Source: Demequina litoralis (GTDB lineage: Bacteria > Actinomycetota > Actinomycetes > Actinomycetales > Demequinaceae). From it: DNA of 64,000 nt. The notes beneath the pieces were generated by a model. That model worked only from the letters and a program-made list of their open reading frames with translations. It did not search any database and was not told the origin of the DNA. Position 1 is the first letter of the stretch, and every line of letters starts with the position of its first letter. The position numbers were made by a program, and so were the translations under genes. The stretch covers positions 236,750 to 300,749 of the forward strand of contig NZ_JAUHPW010000004.1 in NCBI RefSeq assembly GCF_030418455.1, written 5' to 3'. This document shows positions 8,665 through 16,663 of this stretch, piece by piece.

Positions 8665-9063
8665 TCAGCCGACCGGCACGCAGTACTGCACCTGCGCGGT
8701 CGTCGCCTCCTCGGTGGTGGTGATCGTGGCGGTGAGGCGCTGCTGCGCGCCGTCGGCGTACGTCACCCGCTGCGTCGCGACCCCGACCTCGGTGAAGCGC
8801 GGGTTGAGCGCGCGCACGGCGCAGTGCACGTCGGTCTCGTCGTAGAGGTAGACGTCGTACGTCACCGTCACCTCGGTCGGGGAGGCGACGGAGAAGCCCA
8901 CGTCCTTCCAGCGGACCGGCTCGTGCGCGGCGACGAGCGCGTACCAGGCCACCGCGCCGATGAGCGCGGCGAGCCCGACGGCGACCAGGATCCACTGGCG
9001 GGGGCTCAGGCGGGGCAGCGCTCCGGACGAGTGCTCGTCCTGCTCGGACTCGGGGGTGCTCAT
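8665..9063 (-). CDS. DUF4307 membrane-anchored protein
   Basis: A 132-residue protein with a short cytoplasmic N terminus, one transmembrane helix (about residues 26-45) and an extracytoplasmic beta-rich domain with two cysteines. It matches the actinobacterial DUF4307 family (M. tuberculosis Rv1081c), which lies next to greA; function unknown. TATCCT on the minus strand (9072-9077) is eight bases before the ATG, so the transcript may be leaderless. In many relatives the next divergent gene is mca; here it is the small membrane gene at 9098. Confidence 0.8.
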   Translation of the reverse strand: MSTPESEQDEHSSGALPRLSPRQWILVAVGLAALIGAVAWYALVAAHEPVRWKDVGFSVASPTEVTVTYDVYLYDETDVHCAVRALNPRFTEVGVATQRVTYADGAQQRLTATITTTEEATTAQVQYCVPVG

Positions 9064-9097
9064 GATGAGGCAGGATAGTCCGGTCAGAGAGGTGGAC

Positions 9098-9349
9098 ATG
9101 GCTTCAGACTTCACCGGCGGCCCGGGCTTCCTTGCCTTCGTCGTCACCTTCGGGCTCGTCGTCGCCGGCGTGCTCCTGTTCCTGTCGCTCAGCAAGCACC
9201 TGCGCAAGGTGCGGGCGCAGGCCGCGCGCGAGGCGGCCGAGCGCGAGCAGGACGCCGCCGCATCGTCCCCGGACGATACGGGGTCAGGCGACGGCGAAGG
9301 CCGCGATGGAGGCGGCGATGAAGTGACAGGTGAACCCGGCGATCGTTAG
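9098..9349 (+). CDS. small single-pass membrane protein
   Basis: An 83-residue protein with one transmembrane helix (about residues 10-32, FLAFVVTFGLVVAGVLLFL), then a basic helix and an acidic, low-complexity tail that includes one GGACGATGCG-type motif (9259-9268). A GAGAGGTGG ribosome site precedes the ATG. Position and topology resemble the small protein Rv1083 of M. tuberculosis, which lies after mca; homology is inferred. The 3' end overlaps the convergent hemolysin III gene by 66 bases. Confidence 0.7.
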   Translation: MASDFTGGPGFLAFVVTFGLVVAGVLLFLSLSKHLRKVRAQAAREAAEREQDAAASSPDDTGSGDGEGRDGGGDEVTGEPGDR

Positions 9350-9940
9350 CGCGTGGAAGATCTCGTGGAACCCGAAGTACTTCTGGGATCCGCGGGGCCA
9401 CTTGGTGCCGTAGATGATCGCGCCCACCGTGTAGCAGAGGCCGCCCACGATCACGAGGGTGACGACGGCCGCGCCGCCCGCCTCGTAGAACGGGCCGATG
9501 AAGCCGATCGCGACCCACCCGAGCGCGACGTAGATGGGCACGTACATCCATCGCGGCGCGCCCAGCCAGATCACGCGGAACAGCAGGCCCAGGAGCGCCC
9601 CGCCCCACACGACGGCGAGCACCCACACGCTGGTGGGCGGCTCGAGCAGCAGCACCGTGAGCGGCGTGTACGTGCCCGCGATGATGAGGAAGATGTTGGC
9701 GTGGTCCATGCGGCGCAGCACGCCCCGGGTCGTGTCGGACCAGTCGCCGCGGTGGTAGACCGCCGAGGTCCCGAACAGCATCACCGCGGTGAGCGTGAAG
9801 ATCGCGAACGAGACGCGCCCTGCGAGCGTGGGGGCGATGGCCGTGAGGATGAGCCCGGCGACCAGCGCGAGCGGGGCGGCGCCCAGGTGGAGCCAGCCGC
9901 GCAGGAGCGGCTTACCAGGCACGGGGAGGTTCTCTGCCAT
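9284..9940 (-). CDS. trhA: hemolysin III / PAQR family membrane protein
   Basis: A 218-residue seven-helix membrane protein of the hemolysin III (TrhA, PAQR-like) family. Conserved residues are visible: YHRGDWSD (after helix 2), RRMDHANIFLIIAGTYTP (His and Asp of the metal site) and the C-terminal FGFHEIFHALTIAGFTCHF with three histidines. The family is linked to membrane lipid homeostasis; the hemolysin name is historical. It diverges from uppS, as Rv1085c does from Rv1086 in M. tuberculosis. TATCGT within an operator-like palindrome is six bases before its ATG. Confidence 0.88.
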   Translation of the reverse strand: MAENLPVPGKPLLRGWLHLGAAPLALVAGLILTAIAPTLAGRVSFAIFTLTAVMLFGTSAVYHRGDWSDTTRGVLRRMDHANIFLIIAGTYTPLTVLLLEPPTSVWVLAVVWGGALLGLLFRVIWLGAPRWMYVPIYVALGWVAIGFIGPFYEAGGAAVVTLVIVGGLCYTVGAIIYGTKWPRGSQKYFGFHEIFHALTIAGFTCHFIAASIAAFAVA

Positions 9941-9941
9941 G

Positions 9942-9961
9942 AACCTACGATACCGTAGGTT
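9942..9961. promoter_or_regulatory. operator-like palindrome between trhA and uppS
   Basis: AACCTACG, four bases, then the exact complement CGTAGGTT. It begins two bases before the trhA ATG and overlaps the trhA -10 box (9947-9952), so a bound protein would block trhA transcription directly. A bound dimeric regulator (for example TetR type) is inferred; none is encoded next to it. Confidence 0.6.
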
Positions 9962-10027
9962 ATGCGCCGGGAGTACGGTTGACGCACCGCCCGCGCGCAG
10001 GCCGGGCACGATCAGGAACGGACGTCG

Positions 10028-10792
10028 ATGGGTCTCAGCTCGCTGCTGTACGGCACGTACGAGAAGCGGCTGGCGCGCACCCTCAAGCGGACGGGGAAGC
10101 CGCCGCGGCACATCGGCGTGATCCTCGACGGCAACCGTCGCTGGGCCAGGCAGACCGGCGCGTCCGCGTCCCACGGGCACCAGCGCGGCGCCGACAAGAT
10201 CACCGAGGTGCTCGAGTGGTCGCAGGACGCCGGCGTCGAGGTCGTGACGCTGTGGATGCTGTCGACCGACAACCTCCAGCGCGACCCGCAGGAGCTCGCG
10301 CCGCTGCTCGAGATCATCGCCACCGCGGTCGAGCACCTCGCAGACGACGGCCGGTGGCGCCTCCGCCACGTGGGCGACGCCTCCCTGCTGCCGCCGGAGA
10401 CGGCGGGGCGGATCTCCGCCGCGGTCGAGCGCACGATGGACGCGCCCGGGCTGCACGTCAACGTCGCGGTCGGGTACGGGGGCCGGCACGAGATCGCCGA
10501 GGCCGTGCGCAGCTTCCTGCGCGCCGGCGTGGACGCCGGGCACTCGCTCGAGGAGGTCGCCGAGGACTTCTCGGTCGAGCACATCGCGGACCACCTCTAC
10601 ACCAAGGGCCAGCCGGACCCGGACCTCGTCATCCGCACGTCGGGCGAGCAGCGTCTCGGAGGCTTCCTGCTGTGGCAGAGCGCGCACTCGGAGTTCTACT
10701 TCTGCGAGGCCTACTGGCCGGACTTCCGGCGCATCGACTTCCTGCGCGCGCTGCGCGACTTCTCCCAGCGCGAGCGCCGGCTCGGGCGCTGA
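10028..10792 (+). CDS. short-chain cis-prenyl diphosphate synthase (UppS family)
   Basis: Condenses isopentenyl diphosphate onto an allylic primer with cis geometry, giving a lipid-carrier precursor for cell-wall glycans. The 254-residue protein has the family motifs: ILDGNRRWARQ with the catalytic Asp34, the H-G-H substrate loop, TLWMLSTDN, and DLVIRTSGEQRLGGFLLWQSAHSEF split across the dimer interface. Next to hemolysin III it corresponds to M. tuberculosis Rv1086, which makes (Z,E)-farnesyl diphosphate; product length here cannot be read from sequence, so decaprenyl or undecaprenyl synthase is possible. Confidence 0.85.
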   Translation: MGLSSLLYGTYEKRLARTLKRTGKPPRHIGVILDGNRRWARQTGASASHGHQRGADKITEVLEWSQDAGVEVVTLWMLSTDNLQRDPQELAPLLEIIATAVEHLADDGRWRLRHVGDASLLPPETAGRISAAVERTMDAPGLHVNVAVGYGGRHEIAEAVRSFLRAGVDAGHSLEEVAEDFSVEHIADHLYTKGQPDPDLVIRTSGEQRLGGFLLWQSAHSEFYFCEAYWPDFRRIDFLRALRDFSQRERRLGR

Positions 10793-10849
10793 CCCCCGGG
10801 GATCTCTCCACGCGGGCCCGTGCGCGGTCCGGTTCGCCGGGGTGCCCCA

Positions 10850-10875
10850 TCGGCGTGTCGCGCGCGACACGCCGA
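10850..10875 (+). terminator. hairpin after the prenyl synthase gene
   Basis: A perfect 11-bp stem: TCGGCGTGTCG, loop CGCG, then the exact complement, 57 bases after the stop. There is no U tract. A strong intrinsic-type hairpin is the simplest reading. Confidence 0.6.
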
Positions 10876-11157
10876 GCCGCGTCTGGAGGAGCGCCTCGCG
10901 CGCGTGGAGGGGCGCTCGGGGGTGGGCGCATCGTCCCCGCAGGCAGACCTGCCGCCCCCTGACGAATCGGACACGCCCGAGCGCGGGTTGCAAGTTACAT
11001 CTGTGTGAACTCTTCGCGGCGTGTCTCCCAGCGCGGGTGGATATCGGCGTAGCGTCGGCCTCGTGGTAACGCAACGACGTCGCATCGCCGGGATGCGAAC
11101 GTAGACAATCGCCGACAGGGCGATTGGCGCCCTGCGGCCTGAACGCTGGGAGCCCTG
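10876..11157. other. intergenic region before phoH
   Basis: No gene seen. It holds one GGACGATGCG motif (reverse, 10927-10936), a relatively AT-rich stretch near 10990-11012 that could be a promoter, a TAACGCAAC half-site near 11067 that resembles one arm of the palindrome at 22381, and a short inverted repeat CAATCGCC-GACAG-GGCGATTG at 11106-11126 in the phoH leader. A structured leader is possible but no known riboswitch class was recognised. Confidence 0.4.
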
Positions 11158-12525
11158 TTGACCACCTCGCCTAGCACCGTCCCCGCCACCGAGACCGACG
11201 CCGTCGCGCAGACGGCGGTCCGCACGTTCGTGCTGGACACGTCGGTGCTCCTGTCCGATCCGCGTGCGTTGAAGCGGTTCGCGGAGCACGCGGTGGTCCT
11301 GCCCGTGGTCGTCATCACGGAGCTCGAGGCGAAACGGCACCACCCGGAGCTCGGCTACTTCGCGCGCTCGGCGCTGCGCATGCTCGACGAGCTGCGTGTC
11401 AGCAACGGCAAGCTTGACGAGCCGGTCGACGTCAACTCCAGCGGCGGCACGCTGCGCGTCGAGCTCAACCACACGGACACGGAGGTGCTGCCGTCGGGCT
11501 TCCGTCTGGGCGACAACGACACGCGCATCCTGGCCGTGGCCGCGAACCTCGCGGCGGAGGGCCACGACGTCACGGTCGTGTCGAAGGACCTGCCGATGCG
11601 CGTCAAGGCCTCGGCGCTGGGCATCGAGGCGGAGGAGTACCGCGCGGAGCTCGCGGTCGAGTCCGGCTGGACCGGCATGCGCGAGATCCAGATCTCCGAC
11701 GAGCAGATGGCGGGCCTGTGGGAGCACGAGTCGCTGCCCACCCCGGACCCGGCGCTGTGCGGCGAGGACCTCAGCGCGCTGCCGGTGCACACCGGCCTCG
11801 TCATCCACGCGGGCCGCGGCAGCGCGCTCGGCCGGGTGACGGAGGACGGCGCGGTGCGGCTGGTCCGCGGCGACCAGGAGGTGTTCGGGGTCCACGGCCG
11901 CTCGGCCGAGCAACGCATCGCGATCGACCTGCTGCTCGACGAGTCCGTCGGCATCGTGTCGATGGGCGGGCGGGCCGGCACCGGCAAGAGCGCCCTCGCC
12001 CTGTGCGCGGGCCTCGAGGCGGTGATGGAGCGCCGGCTGCACAAGAAGATCATGGTCTTCCGGCCGCTCTACGCGGTGGGAGGCCAGGACCTGGGCTACC
12101 TGCCGGGAGACGCCGCCGAGAAGATGAACCCCTGGGCGCAGGCGGTCTTCGACACGCTCGGCGCGATGGTCTCGAGCGAGGTGCTCGAGGAGGTGATGGC
12201 GCGCGGCATGCTCGAGGTGCTGCCGCTCACGCACATCCGCGGCCGCTCGCTCCACGACGCGTTCGTGATCGTCGACGAGGCGCAGTCGCTCGAGCGCAAC
12301 GTGCTCCTCACGATGCTGTCGCGCATCGGCCAGCAGTCGCGCGTGGTCCTCACGCACGACGTGGCGCAGCGCGACAACCTCCGCGTGGGCCGTCATGACG
12401 GCATCGCGGCGGTCATCGAGGCGCTCAAGGGCCACCCGCTGTTCGCGCACGTGACGCTCGAGCGCTCCGAGCGCTCGGCGGTGGCGGCGCTGGTCACCGA
12501 CATGCTGGAGAGGCTCGACCTCTAG
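11158..12525 (+). CDS. PIN-PhoH family protein (PhoH2-type RNA helicase/RNase)
   Basis: A 455-residue fusion of an N-terminal PIN ribonuclease domain and a C-terminal PhoH ATPase. The PIN part shows the acidic active-site residues in FVLDTSVLL (about residue 25), TELEAKR and GDNDTRILA. The PhoH part has Walker [12 protein letters not shown] (about residue 282) and Walker [11 protein letters not shown] (about 378). PhoH2 proteins unwind and cut RNA; in mycobacteria they act in a toxin-antitoxin-like unit. The TTG start at 11158 is the first in-frame choice with a purine-rich site (GGGAG) upstream and should be treated as tentative. Confidence 0.85.
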   Translation: MTTSPSTVPATETDAVAQTAVRTFVLDTSVLLSDPRALKRFAEHAVVLPVVVITELEAKRHHPELGYFARSALRMLDELRVSNGKLDEPVDVNSSGGTLRVELNHTDTEVLPSGFRLGDNDTRILAVAANLAAEGHDVTVVSKDLPMRVKASALGIEAEEYRAELAVESGWTGMREIQISDEQMAGLWEHESLPTPDPALCGEDLSALPVHTGLVIHAGRGSALGRVTEDGAVRLVRGDQEVFGVHGRSAEQRIAIDLLLDESVGIVSMGGRAGTGKSALALCAGLEAVMERRLHKKIMVFRPLYAVGGQDLGYLPGDAAEKMNPWAQAVFDTLGAMVSSEVLEEVMARGMLEVLPLTHIRGRSLHDAFVIVDEAQSLERNVLLTMLSRIGQQSRVVLTHDVAQRDNLRVGRHDGIAAVIEALKGHPLFAHVTLERSERSAVAALVTDMLERLDL

Positions 12526-12543
12526 CCGCGCTCGGCCTCGGAT

Positions 12544-12586
12544 GCGACGATGCCCGGCCCCCGCGAGGGGAGCCGGGCATCGTCGC
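12544..12586. terminator. bidirectional terminator hairpin carrying the GACGATGC motif in both arms
   Basis: A perfect 15-bp stem: GCGACGATGCCCGGC at 12544-12558 and its exact complement at 12572-12586, around a 13-base G/C-rich loop. It separates convergent phoH and the importer operon. Both arms contain the core of the genome-wide 8-mer GACGATGC. Confidence 0.85.
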
Positions 12587-12599
12587 TGTCAGGGTGCGA

Positions 12600-13667
12600 C
12601 TACTCGGCGGCTGAACCGCCGTCGACCGCGCCCTCGAGCAGCGGCACCATGCCCTCCAGGGCGACCGGGATCGACGAGGGGGAGTTCGCGAAGAACGCGC
12701 CTTCGAGCTCGGACTCGGTCAGCCACACGTTGCCGCCCGTCGCGGTGGTGTTGAGCGTCCCGAAGAGCGGCAGCGACTCGAGGGACGTGCGGGCGTCGGG
12801 GTTGGACGCGACCTGCCACACGAGCGTGTCGAGGTCGCCGAGCATGTCGAGCTGCTCCGCGCTGATCGACAGGAACGTCTCGCTGCCGGGCACTGCTGTC
12901 ACGTCGAAACCGAGCTGGGCCAGGAACTGGTTGCGCACATCGGTCGAGGCGTACACGCCGGCGTTGCCTTCCCAGAAGAAGCCCACCTGCGAGGTCAGGC
13001 CCTCCCACTCAGGGTGCGCCTCGCGTGCCGCGGCGAACTGGGCGTCGACGTCGGCGATGATCTCCTCCGCCTTGTCGGAGGTGCCGGTGGCGGCCGCGAG
13101 CAGGGTGAGCTCGTCGGCGAGCGACACACCCCACTCGACGGTCTCGACGCCGTCGGCGCCGGTGCCGGGGCGGGTCACCACGGGGGCGATGCCGGAGAGC
13201 AGGTCGAACTCCTCCTGGGTCATCGTGTGGCTCGGGTAGGTCGCGACGATCAGATCGGGCTCGAAGGACGCGATGAGCTCGGCGTCGTAGGTGTCCCCGG
13301 GCGTGAAGGTCTCGGGCTCCGCTCCGGCCGCGATGCGGTCCGCGTCCGCCCACGGGGCGGTGCCGAGCTCGTAGCCCTGCCAGGACTCCGGCACCGCGAC
13401 GGGGGCGACGCCGAGCGCGTAGAGGTACTCGTGCTCGTGCGAGCCGAGCGTGACGACGCGCTGGGGCTCGGACTCGACGGTGACCTCGCCCATGGCGGTG
13501 TCGAGCGTCACGGGGAACGCGGCCGAGGTCTCCTCGGTGGCGGCGGGCTCGGCGGAGGTGCTCGAGCCGGCCTCGTCGGTGGTGCTCGACGCGCACGCGG
13601 CGAGCGCGAGGGCCGCGGCCGCGGCCATGCCGATCGCGCCGGCGCGGCGCTTGGTGGTGGTGAACAT
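12600..13667 (-). CDS. iron-siderophore ABC transporter substrate-binding lipoprotein
   Basis: Captures ferric siderophore outside the cell and hands it to the permease pair. The 355-residue precursor has a signal peptide with lipobox LALAACAS (Cys25), an acidic Ser/Thr linker, and a class III periplasmic-binding domain of the FepB/FecB type (QRVVTLGSHEHEYLYALGV ... FEPDLIVATYP ... VWQVASNPDA). The siderophore cannot be identified. It is the last gene of a four-gene operon whose promoter overlaps an iron box at 16593. The 68-base gap to the ATPase gene holds G-rich GACGGTCGG repeats and no gene. Confidence 0.92.
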   Translation of the reverse strand: MFTTTKRRAGAIGMAAAAALALAACASSTTDEAGSSTSAEPAATEETSAAFPVTLDTAMGEVTVESEPQRVVTLGSHEHEYLYALGVAPVAVPESWQGYELGTAPWADADRIAAGAEPETFTPGDTYDAELIASFEPDLIVATYPSHTMTQEEFDLLSGIAPVVTRPGTGADGVETVEWGVSLADELTLLAAATGTSDKAEEIIADVDAQFAAAREAHPEWEGLTSQVGFFWEGNAGVYASTDVRNQFLAQLGFDVTAVPGSETFLSISAEQLDMLGDLDTLVWQVASNPDARTSLESLPLFGTLNTTATGGNVWLTESELEGAFFANSPSSIPVALEGMVPLLEGAVDGGSAAE

Positions 13668-13735
13668 GCCTGTCCTTTCGGGGGATGGGTCGTTGGGACG
13701 GTCGGGACGGTCGGGGTGCGAGGCGGGGGCGCGGG

Positions 13736-14530
13736 TCATCGCGCGCCCCCCGGGCCGTGCGCGGGAACCACCAGCGGGGTGCCGGTGACGGGGTCGGCGA
13801 GCACACGGGCCTCGAGCGCGAACACCTCGCGGATGAGGTCCTCGGTGAAGACGTCGGCGGGGGCGCCGGCGGCCGCCACCACGCCGTCGCGCATCGCGAT
13901 GACGTGGTGGGCGTAGCGCGCGGCCTGGTGGAGGTCGTGGACGACCATGACGATGGTGCGCTCCTGGCGGGTGTTGAGCCGGTGGAGCAGGTCCATGACG
14001 TCGTACTGGTGCGCGATGTCGAGGTACGTCGTCGGCTCGTCGAGGATCATCACCGGGGTGTCCTGCGCCAGCGTCATCGCGATCCAGGCACGTTGCCGTT
14101 GACCGCCCGACAGCTCGTCGACCACGGCGTCCTGGATGTCGGTGAGCGCGGTCGAGTGCAGGGCCGACAGCACGGCGGTCTCGTCCTCGGCGCTCCACGG
14201 CCGCAGCACCTTCTGGTGCGGGGTGCGGCCGCGCGCGACCAGCTCCTTGACGGTGATGCCGGCGGGGGCGATCGGCGACTGGGGGAGCAGGCCTACCCGC
14301 CGCGCGACGTCGCGGGTATGCATGCGGTGGATGTCCTCGCCGTCGAGCAGGATCGTGCCCTCGGTCGGATGCAGCAGGCGCACGAGCGCGCGCAGGAGCG
14401 TCGACTTGCCGCAGCCGTTGGGGCCGACGATCGCGGTGATACGGCCGTCCGGCACCTCGACATCGACGCCACGGACGATGGGATCGCCGCCGTAGCCGAT
14501 GACGGCATTGCGTGCCTGCAACCTGGTCAT
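13736..14530 (-). CDS. iron-siderophore ABC transporter ATP-binding protein
   Basis: Powers ferric-siderophore import. The 264-residue ATPase has Walker A GPNGCGKST (about residue 36), a Q loop at LLPQSP, the ABC signature LSGGQRQRAW, Walker B VMILDEPTTYLD and the switch His in MVVHDLHQAARYA; these match the FepC/FecE subgroup. Its ATG overlaps the upstream permease stop by four bases. An internal start in a much longer frame was chosen for that coupling. Confidence 0.94.
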   Translation of the reverse strand: MTRLQARNAVIGYGGDPIVRGVDVEVPDGRITAIVGPNGCGKSTLLRALVRLLHPTEGTILLDGEDIHRMHTRDVARRVGLLPQSPIAPAGITVKELVARGRTPHQKVLRPWSAEDETAVLSALHSTALTDIQDAVVDELSGGQRQRAWIAMTLAQDTPVMILDEPTTYLDIAHQYDVMDLLHRLNTRQERTIVMVVHDLHQAARYAHHVIAMRDGVVAAAGAPADVFTEDLIREVFALEARVLADPVTGTPLVVPAHGPGGAR

Positions 14531-15558
14531 GCGGGACCTCCTCGGGATGCGCGCCACACGAGCCACAGCAGGTACGGGGCGCCCACGGCGGCGGTGAACA
14601 CGCCGACGGGAAGCTGGACGGTGGTGGGCATCATCTGCGCGACCTGGTCCGCCGCCAGCAGCAGCAGTGCACCCATGAGCGCGGATGGGATGAGGGTGAC
14701 GCCCGCGTTGCGGGTGAGGCGCAGCGCGATGGCGGGCGCGACGAGCGCGATGAAGCCGATGGGACCGGTGATGGCGACGGCGCCGGCCGCGAGCAGCACC
14801 GAGCACACGGCGAGCATCCCGCGTGCGGCGGCCACTCGAATGCCCAACGCGCGCGCGGCATCGTCGCCCATCTCCATGGTGCGCAACGCTCGGGCGTGCC
14901 ACAGAACCGGCGGCAGGAGGATCGCGAGGACGGCGGCGGCGACGGTCACGTGCGTCCACGTGCGCCCGGTGACCGAGCCGACGAGCCAGCCGAGCGCGTT
15001 GCTCGCCTCGTGCACGTCCATCCGCGTGAGGAAGTACTGGGTGGCGGCCTGCGCGACGAAGCCCATGCCGATTCCCGCGAGGATGAGACGAAGGGGCACG
15101 ATGCCCCGCTTGAAGGACAGAGCGAAGATGAGCGCGGCGACGGTGAGCGCGCCCACGGCGGCGCCCGCTGCCGTGACCCACAGCGAGGTCGCGCCGACGA
15201 GCCACAGCGTGAGCACCGCGCCCGCGCCCGCGCCCGCCGAGATGCCGATGAAGTCCGGGGACGCGAGCGGGTTGCGCGTGAGGGACTGCAGGATCGCGCC
15301 CGACAGCCCGAGCATCGCGCCGACGAGCACGGCCGTGAGCGCGCGCGGCGCGCGGACCTGGCCCACGATGAAGTCGGCGGGGGCACCCACGGGGATCCCG
15401 ACGGCGGCCCTGAGCGAGTCCAGCACCGTGATGTTCGACTGCCCCTGCATGAGGGCGAAGACCAGCAGCGCCGCGAGGGCGGCCGACATGATGAGGCCCA
15501 CCGCGAAGGTGCGGCGGTGCGTGGTGATCCCCACGGGGCCGAGCGTCAGGGTCCTCAT
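14527..15558 (-). CDS. iron-siderophore ABC transporter permease (FecCD family), second subunit
   Basis: One half of the membrane channel for ferric siderophores. The 343-residue protein has about ten hydrophobic segments and family motifs RAPRALTAVLVGAMLGLSGA, QSLTRNPLASPDFIGI and, in the coupling loop that contacts the ATPase, DDAARALGIRVAAAR. It pairs with the product of the gene immediately upstream, which it overlaps by four bases at 15555-15558. Confidence 0.94.
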   Translation of the reverse strand: MRTLTLGPVGITTHRRTFAVGLIMSAALAALLVFALMQGQSNITVLDSLRAAVGIPVGAPADFIVGQVRAPRALTAVLVGAMLGLSGAILQSLTRNPLASPDFIGISAGAGAGAVLTLWLVGATSLWVTAAGAAVGALTVAALIFALSFKRGIVPLRLILAGIGMGFVAQAATQYFLTRMDVHEASNALGWLVGSVTGRTWTHVTVAAAVLAILLPPVLWHARALRTMEMGDDAARALGIRVAAARGMLAVCSVLLAAGAVAITGPIGFIALVAPAIALRLTRNAGVTLIPSALMGALLLLAADQVAQMMPTTVQLPVGVFTAAVGAPYLLWLVWRASRGGPA

Positions 15559-16550
15559 AGCTCCACGACCTTCATGCGTCGCGCCATGAGCGCGAAGATC
15601 GCGCCGCCGATGAATGCGGTGGTGATGCCGACGCCGATCTCGCCGGGGGGTGCGATGACGCGGCCGATGACGTCGCACACGAGCACGAGGGCGGCACCCC
15701 CCAGCGCGCTGATGACCAGCAGCCACGGCAGCGAGGCGCCGACCAGCGCACGGGCAAGGTGCGGCACCGCGAGGCCGACGAACACGATGGGTCCTGCGGC
15801 GGCCGTAGCGGCGCCCGCGAGCAGGGTGACGATGAGGATGATGGCGGTGCGCGTCGTGCCGATGCTCACGCCGAGCGCACGGGCCGCGTCCTCGCCCAGC
15901 GCGATCGCCTGCAGCTGACGCGACGCGACGAGGCCCGCGAGGATCGCGACGACGACGATCCATGCGAGCGCGGTGACGTCGTAGTTCTGGCGGCCGGTCA
16001 GCGAGCCCGCGACCCAGAGTCGGTACTGCTCGATCGTCTCGTCGTTGAGCAGCAGGATCGCGTACGTCACGGATGAGATGAGCGCCGTGAGCGCGACGCC
16101 GGCCAGCGCGAGGCGCACCGGCGCGCCGGCGGCCGCGCCCCGGGCACCGATCGCGTAGACGAGCACCGCGGCGAGGCCCGCGCCGACGAAGGCGACGGGC
16201 ACCTGCGTGGCGTACGAGGTTGCGAGCCCCGTCGCGAGGCCGATCACGACGGCGAGCGCGGCGCCCGCGTTGATGCCCAGGAGCCCAGGGTCCGCGAACG
16301 GGTTGCGCGTGAGGGATTGCATGAGCGCGCCCGCGACGCCGAGCGCCGCGCCTGCCAGGACTCCGATCACGGTGCGCGAGACCCGCAGCTCGCTCACGAT
16401 GAGCTGCTCCGGGTCCTGGGGGTCGAGGTCCGTGAGCGCCTGCCAGACCGTGCCGAGGTCGATCGATCGCGAGCCGACCGCGAGCGACAGCGCGATCGCG
16501 ACGCCGAGCGCGACCAGGCACAGGACCGCGATGACGGCACGCTTGCGCAT
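15555..16550 (-). CDS. iron-siderophore ABC transporter permease (FecCD family), first subunit
   Basis: First gene of the importer operon; 331 residues, about nine transmembrane segments. Motifs RVSRTVIGVLAGAALGVAGA, QSLTRNPFADPGLLGINAG and the coupling-loop sequence EDAARALGVSIG identify the FecCD/BtuC family. The ATG at 16550 lies 42 bases from an IdeR/DtxR-type box, so expression should rise under iron starvation. Confidence 0.94.
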   Translation of the reverse strand: MRKRAVIAVLCLVALGVAIALSLAVGSRSIDLGTVWQALTDLDPQDPEQLIVSELRVSRTVIGVLAGAALGVAGALMQSLTRNPFADPGLLGINAGAALAVVIGLATGLATSYATQVPVAFVGAGLAAVLVYAIGARGAAAGAPVRLALAGVALTALISSVTYAILLLNDETIEQYRLWVAGSLTGRQNYDVTALAWIVVVAILAGLVASRQLQAIALGEDAARALGVSIGTTRTAIILIVTLLAGAATAAAGPIVFVGLAVPHLARALVGASLPWLLVISALGGAALVLVCDVIGRVIAPPGEIGVGITTAFIGGAIFALMARRMKVVEL

Positions 16551-16592
16551 CGCACTCCTCGGGTCGGTGGGCCGCGCGGCAGGGCGCGTCGG

Positions 16593-16611
16593 TAAGGCCT
16601 GCCTAACCTAG
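16593..16611 (-). promoter_or_regulatory. IdeR/DtxR iron box
   Basis: On the minus strand the site begins CTAGGTTAGGC and continues AGGCCTTA. Against the published IdeR/DtxR 19-bp palindrome TTAGGTTAGGCTAACCTAA, 14 of 19 positions agree by eye, with the left half nearly perfect. It lies directly upstream of the siderophore importer operon. Iron-loaded IdeR would repress it. The bases from 16612 to 16663 hold no gene. Confidence 0.75.
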
Positions 16612-16663
16612 CCCATCGGAGGGGTATTTGGAAACGCGGTCGTGCGCTAAATGCGGGCGGCGA

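Noticed and set aside
10990..11157. A known riboswitch or small RNA before phoH
   Set aside because: Only a short inverted repeat was visible and no conserved riboswitch core could be matched by eye.
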